Source: an uncultured Flavobacteriaceae bacterium
Lineage (GTDB): Bacteria; Bacteroidota; Bacteroidia; Flavobacteriales; Flavobacteriaceae
Direction: 5' to 3'
DNA: 64,000 nucleotides
Assembly: GCA_947494825.1 (NCBI GenBank)
Contig: CANLWN010000004.1
Location: 496,001 to 560,000, forward strand
How positions within the stretch are numbered: the stretch's first letter is position 1; each line of letters begins with the position of its first letter. The notes beneath the pieces were generated by a model. The model had not been told where the DNA came from. It made no database searches and saw only the letters and a list, made by a program, of their open reading frames with translations. Made by a program: the position numbers and the translations under genes. This document shows positions 61,402-64,000 of the stretch, piece after piece.

Positions 61402-61710
61402 GCTCCGCTATTGGAAGGGTATCGTTCCTGCAGCAAAGGATCGAACCGATATAGAATAAAAAAATCAAGTTTTTCATAAACACATCACGTATTTGGTGAA
61501 TCAACGATTATCGAAACAGTTTCCTAGGGCAGTAGTTGCCACATTCCAACGATGCATCACCCACCCATAAAGACCAAGGGCATATCGAGCATCGCGTGGA
61601 GCAATACTGCAGCGAGAATGGAGCCGTCCTTTTCCCTGATATACCCCAAGCGATTATGGGAAGCACCACATCCTTGCCTATATGTCTTTTTGTATTTGGG
61701 TTGTCCATTC
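61402..61710. repeat. 309-bp duplicated copy of the CPBP/serine-hydrolase junction
   Basis: 61402-61650 repeats 57478-57726 and 61651-61710 repeats 58424-58483, about 97% identical overall (10 differences by my count). The copy includes the first 25 or so codons of the serine hydrolase gene (its ATG falls at 61477) and the two ends of the CPBP gene. The joint at 61650/61651 shares one G with both source edges, as in a deletion without long homology. Confidence 0.95.
61557..61708 (-). pseudogene. CPBP protease pseudogene with 697-bp internal deletion
   Basis: From the ATG at 61708 the first 19-20 codons match the CPBP gene (DNPNTKRHIGKDVVLPIIAW), then the frame jumps to the last 31 codons (GYIREKDGSILAAVLLH and on), with the stop at 61557. 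The deletion of 697 bp is not a multiple of three, so the two parts are in different frames and no active protease can be made; EELLFRG and the second His motif are lost. Near-identity to the source points to a recent event. Confidence 0.93.
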
Positions 61711-61850
61711 CCTGTTTTTTGGCGCGTATACCACGAAGGTATATATTCGTTAACTACTATTGGCATATGGGATTATTGATTATATATGCCCAATGGGTAC
61801 CATCGTTTTGTTTGAACTTTTAATCCGTTCTTTTCAGAAATACCTTGCTA
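61711..61850. other. Short gap after the scar
   Basis: AT-rich sequence with no gene visible, lying between the pseudogene start and the end of the CGNR gene. If the duplicate once had a promoter it would be here. Confidence 0.4.
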
Positions 61851-62456
61851 TCAAGTGCCTTTGCTCCTGTTGTACCATTCCCTGGCCTTTGACCTACTAC
61901 CACAGGTTTCCATACTACACCAGCGCCGCTTGCCATTTTTGGAACTGTCAAAAAAGAGCCAGCCACATTTTGGACATTCCCTTATTCGGTAATGCTTATC
62001 AGATAAAAGAAGATTGTAGGCATCCCTAACAATGGGATAGGTAATGGTATGTAAATCCTGTGATTCAAGGTTCCAACCTTCAGTGAATTTCCCACGCTGC
62101 CGTTTAATTTTAAGCATGGAAAAGGATTTGGACACAAAGGTGTTGAAGGCATCCAGGTCACCAATTTCAACTTTTTTGTCATGGGAAATGGAATGGAACA
62201 AACGGTACAACACTTGGCGGAATTGGATCGCCTTAGCGAAAAAAGCTTCAGCATTTGCAGATTTTTGTAAAACCGTTTTTTCCAAAATCCTATGATCTTC
62301 AGTAGTCAAAATACCGGCTTGGAGCGACCATCTGATCAGGTCATCCGGGGTTTGCAAATAATCCCTTAGCGGTCTTTCAAACCTATCGTGGATGGTATTG
62401 ACATAATCCAAACAGAGCTTGCCTCCATCGAACCGAATTTTATCTGGCAGCGACAT
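61851..62456 (-). CDS. CGNR zinc-finger/ABATE domain regulator
   Basis: 201 residues. The N-terminal ABATE (stress-induced, DUF1470-like) domain spans about 8-150 with KLCLDYVNTIHDRFE at its start. The C-terminal CGNR finger holds ECPKCGWLFFD and WCSMETCGSRSKAREWYNR, giving the four Cys ligands. Members are taken to be DNA-binding regulators. It is divergent from an EamA exporter across 79 bp and very likely controls it; the gap has a small dyad TTTTA-n4-TAAAA at 62475-62488. Confidence 0.9.
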   Translation of the reverse strand: MSLPDKIRFDGGKLCLDYVNTIHDRFERPLRDYLQTPDDLIRWSLQAGILTTEDHRILEKTVLQKSANAEAFFAKAIQFRQVLYRLFHSISHDKKVEIGDLDAFNTFVSKSFSMLKIKRQRGKFTEGWNLESQDLHTITYPIVRDAYNLLLSDKHYRIRECPKCGWLFFDSSKNGKRRWCSMETCGSRSKAREWYNRSKGT

Positions 62457-62535
62457 TTTTACTATTTAAATTTGTTTTAATGGTAAAATTAAATATTTTT
62501 ACGCTCTAAACTAATTTTATAGGTAAAGATAACGA

Positions 62536-63504
62536 TTGAAAGTATTCCGACAAAATAGCGCGTTCAACTGGAAGTTGATTTTTGCCTTCCTGGGAATCTA
62601 TCTGGGATGGGGCACCACATATCTGGCCATAGCCTTGGCGCTTAGGGATTTTCCTCCGTTCCTATTGGCCGGAATTCGATTTTTCCTTGCTGGATCCCTA
62701 TTGTTGATCTGGTGTAGATGGAAAGGAGAGCCTTTTCCGGAAGCCAAGGAGCTATTGCCCATTTGTTTAGCCGGAATCCTCCTGTTATTTTTTGGGTCCG
62801 GCTCGGTGATTTGGGTGGAGCAATATCTGAGTACCGGTCTTACCGCTATTATTTGGGCCTCCTTGCCCATATGGCTTGTGTTGCTGGACAGAAAAAAATG
62901 GTCCCTGCATTTTTCCAACCCCAAACTTCTCACAGGCCTGATGATCGGTTTTTCCGGAGTACTATTCCTTTTTAAGGATCAGGAACTATTACAGACGAAC
63001 AAGGACGTACCCGTCATAGCCTTTGTTATTGCACTTGGCGGTGTTGTACTTTTCTCTATGGGTTCGCTCTATACCAAATACATGACGATCAAGGCTAGTA
63101 CAAAAATGACTGCCGGCATCCAACTATTTGTGGTTGGCTTACTGGCTCTTTTTTCGGGCTTCCTTATGGGAGAGCCACAGCTTGTAAAATGGCAGGAGAT
63201 CTCCGCAAGTGCCCTTTTTGGATTGTTATACCTTATCCTAATCGGGTCTATTTTTGCCTATTTGGCCTATGTATGGCTTATTGGTATTATGCCCACTACG
63301 CTCGTTGGGACATATACTTATGTTAATCCTGCTGTGGCCATCCTTCTGGGCTGGTATGTACTGGGCGAAAACATTTCGTTACAGAGACTCCTTGGGCTCG
63401 GTATAATATTTTTGGGCGTATTACTAATCAATCTATATAAATCTAAAAGCAATTATTATGATAACAAGAATATGGCACGGAATAACCGAGGCAAAACATG
63501 CTGA
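62536..63504 (+). CDS. EamA/DMT family exporter
   Basis: 322 residues from a TTG start, with ten hydrophobic segments in two EamA repeats (about 12-145 and 160-305). IYLGWGTTYLAIALALRDFPP, cited in part, and GTYTYVNPAVAILLGWYVLGE, also in part, are typical of the RhtA/YdcZ-like branch. The tail after 305 is polar and overlaps the next gene by 47 bp. Export of an amino acid or toxic compound is the usual role; the substrate is unknown. Confidence 0.9.
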   Translation: MKVFRQNSAFNWKLIFAFLGIYLGWGTTYLAIALALRDFPPFLLAGIRFFLAGSLLLIWCRWKGEPFPEAKELLPICLAGILLLFFGSGSVIWVEQYLSTGLTAIIWASLPIWLVLLDRKKWSLHFSNPKLLTGLMIGFSGVLFLFKDQELLQTNKDVPVIAFVIALGGVVLFSMGSLYTKYMTIKASTKMTAGIQLFVVGLLALFSGFLMGEPQLVKWQEISASALFGLLYLILIGSIFAYLAYVWLIGIMPTTLVGTYTYVNPAVAILLGWYVLGENISLQRLLGLGIIFLGVLLINLYKSKSNYYDNKNMARNNRGKTC

Positions 63505-63760
63505 TGAATATTTAAAATACGTTGAGGATACCGGTCTTTCGGACTATAAAAAAGTGGATGGGAATCTGTCGGCAAAACTCCTGAGAAGGATTGAGGGGAA
63601 TATTTGCCATTTTTTAACGGTAACCGAATGGGATTCGTACGAGGATATCAAGAAATTTGCCGGTAATGATTTTGAAAGGGCAAGATACTATCCTGACGAC
63701 AAAAAATATCTTTTGGAGTTCGAGGAGCATGTCTCCCACTATGAGACATTTCAGTACTGA
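63458..63760 (+). CDS. Antibiotic biosynthesis monooxygenase (ABM)-like protein
   Basis: 100 residues with a ferredoxin-like dimer fold of the ABM group: ITRIWHGITEAKHADEYLKYV at the start (cited in part) and HFLTVTEWDSYEDIKKFAG in the middle. Family members act on quinol-type or aldehyde compounds or only bind them. It starts 47 bp inside the EamA gene in another frame, so the two should be co-translated and act on one compound. Confidence 0.83.
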   Translation: MITRIWHGITEAKHADEYLKYVEDTGLSDYKKVDGNLSAKLLRRIEGNICHFLTVTEWDSYEDIKKFAGNDFERARYYPDDKKYLLEFEEHVSHYETFQY

Positions 63761-63848
63761 TTATCCAGATTTGGGTTCTGGGGGCAGGGGATACCGTATT
63801 GAAGTCTTTTTTTCAAGTTTGCCCATGACGAGCGCCAGATAACATTGC

Positions 63849-64000
63849 TATTGGGGGTAATTGACCTGATCAAACCAAGAATCTATCTTTGTCCAGAGCT
63901 TGGAATAGTCTTTTTTAAAGAAATTAAAGTGTCCTATGGCTTCAAGACCCACCTCCTTAGGGCATATATGTTCATGACTTTTACGGGTGGAGCCATACGA
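63849..64000 (-). CDS. 3' end of a leftward gene, likely alpha/beta hydrolase (partial)
   Basis: The last 150 bases read on the minus strand as about 50 residues, with ICPKEVGLEAIGHFNFFKK and a Trp-rich end (KLWTKIDSWFDQV). The GHFNFF-type His and closing helix look like the end of an alpha/beta hydrolase. The frame near the middle depends on my reading of single bases close to the line break at 63900, so the exact stop may shift. The rest of the gene lies outside the window. Confidence 0.45.

Noticed and set aside
1-64000. CRISPR arrays, prophage, insertion sequences, rRNA or tRNA genes
   Set aside because: No regularly spaced direct repeats, transposase or phage structural frames were seen, and no tRNA cloverleaf was recognised by eye; a tRNAscan run could still find one.

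Overview
Organism. The window looks like the chromosome of a marine-type Flavobacteriaceae (Bacteroidota). The grounds are two SusC/Oar-type TonB-dependent receptors, a one-protein hybrid two-component regulator ending in an AraC domain, many short signal peptides ending in AQ or a lipobox Cys, genes with little Shine-Dalgarno signal, and several upstream boxes matching the Bacteroidota -7 element TAnnTTTG (near 2249, 12201, 18246, 24545 and 30108). Genus cannot be fixed by eye. No rRNA, tRNA, phage, transposase or CRISPR array was recognised.

Layout. 1-10.8 kb: the 3' part of a sodium/solute symporter, an SDR dehydrogenase and a SulP anion transporter, then a mostly leftward block (SIMPL protein, methyltransferase, lipoprotein cytochrome c, YheT hydrolase coupled to a bestrophin, nitronate monooxygenase-like enzyme, EamA transporter and ArsC-like protein) with a rightward thioesterase. 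10.9-23.9 kb: a DinB protein, a DUF3298 lipoprotein, cystathionine gamma-synthase, NADP-type glutamate dehydrogenase, recO, a TonB receptor, the ileS-dksA-like-adhesin-lspA run and 5-formyl-THF cyclo-ligase. 24-38.4 kb: uvrC overlapping a patatin/beta-barrel gene, hppD, a DUF3108 protein, tryptophan 2,3-dioxygenase, an M23 peptidase, pgi and an Oar-like TonB receptor. 38.5-50.3 kb: small stand-alone enzymes and regulators, an MBL-fold lipoprotein, a 1046-residue hybrid sensor, an S41 peptidase lipoprotein and a TPR/beta-propeller protein.

50.6-64 kb is the accessory-looking part. An ECF42-type sigma factor is followed by its DGPF/YCII partner, a small YHS-like protein, a Crp/Fnr regulator and a four-helix membrane protein, all on the minus strand. 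Next comes a group of six predicted envelope hydrolases: a peptidylarginine/agmatine-deiminase-like lipoprotein, a secreted alpha/beta hydrolase, two beta-lactamase-fold serine hydrolases, a CPBP membrane protease and a metzincin lipoprotein. This group also holds a fresh duplication scar: 309 bp copied from the CPBP/serine-hydrolase junction, with a 697-bp frameshifting internal deletion, sits at 61402-61710. The window closes with a CGNR regulator divergent from an EamA exporter and an overlapping ABM monooxygenase, and the 3' end of a leftward gene.

Non-coding signals worth attention are a probable ~100-nt small RNA (promoter box 30108, terminator 30192-30223), a region upstream of uvrC that can form two mutually exclusive RNA pairings, and several clear intrinsic terminators. 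One of these lies inside the longest possible reading frame of a methyltransferase and therefore decides its start. The strongest candidates for something little described are the envelope-hydrolase cluster with its PPAD-like enzyme and the sigma/DGPF/YHS/Crp cluster. Both rest on gene context and motif reading, not on database searches.
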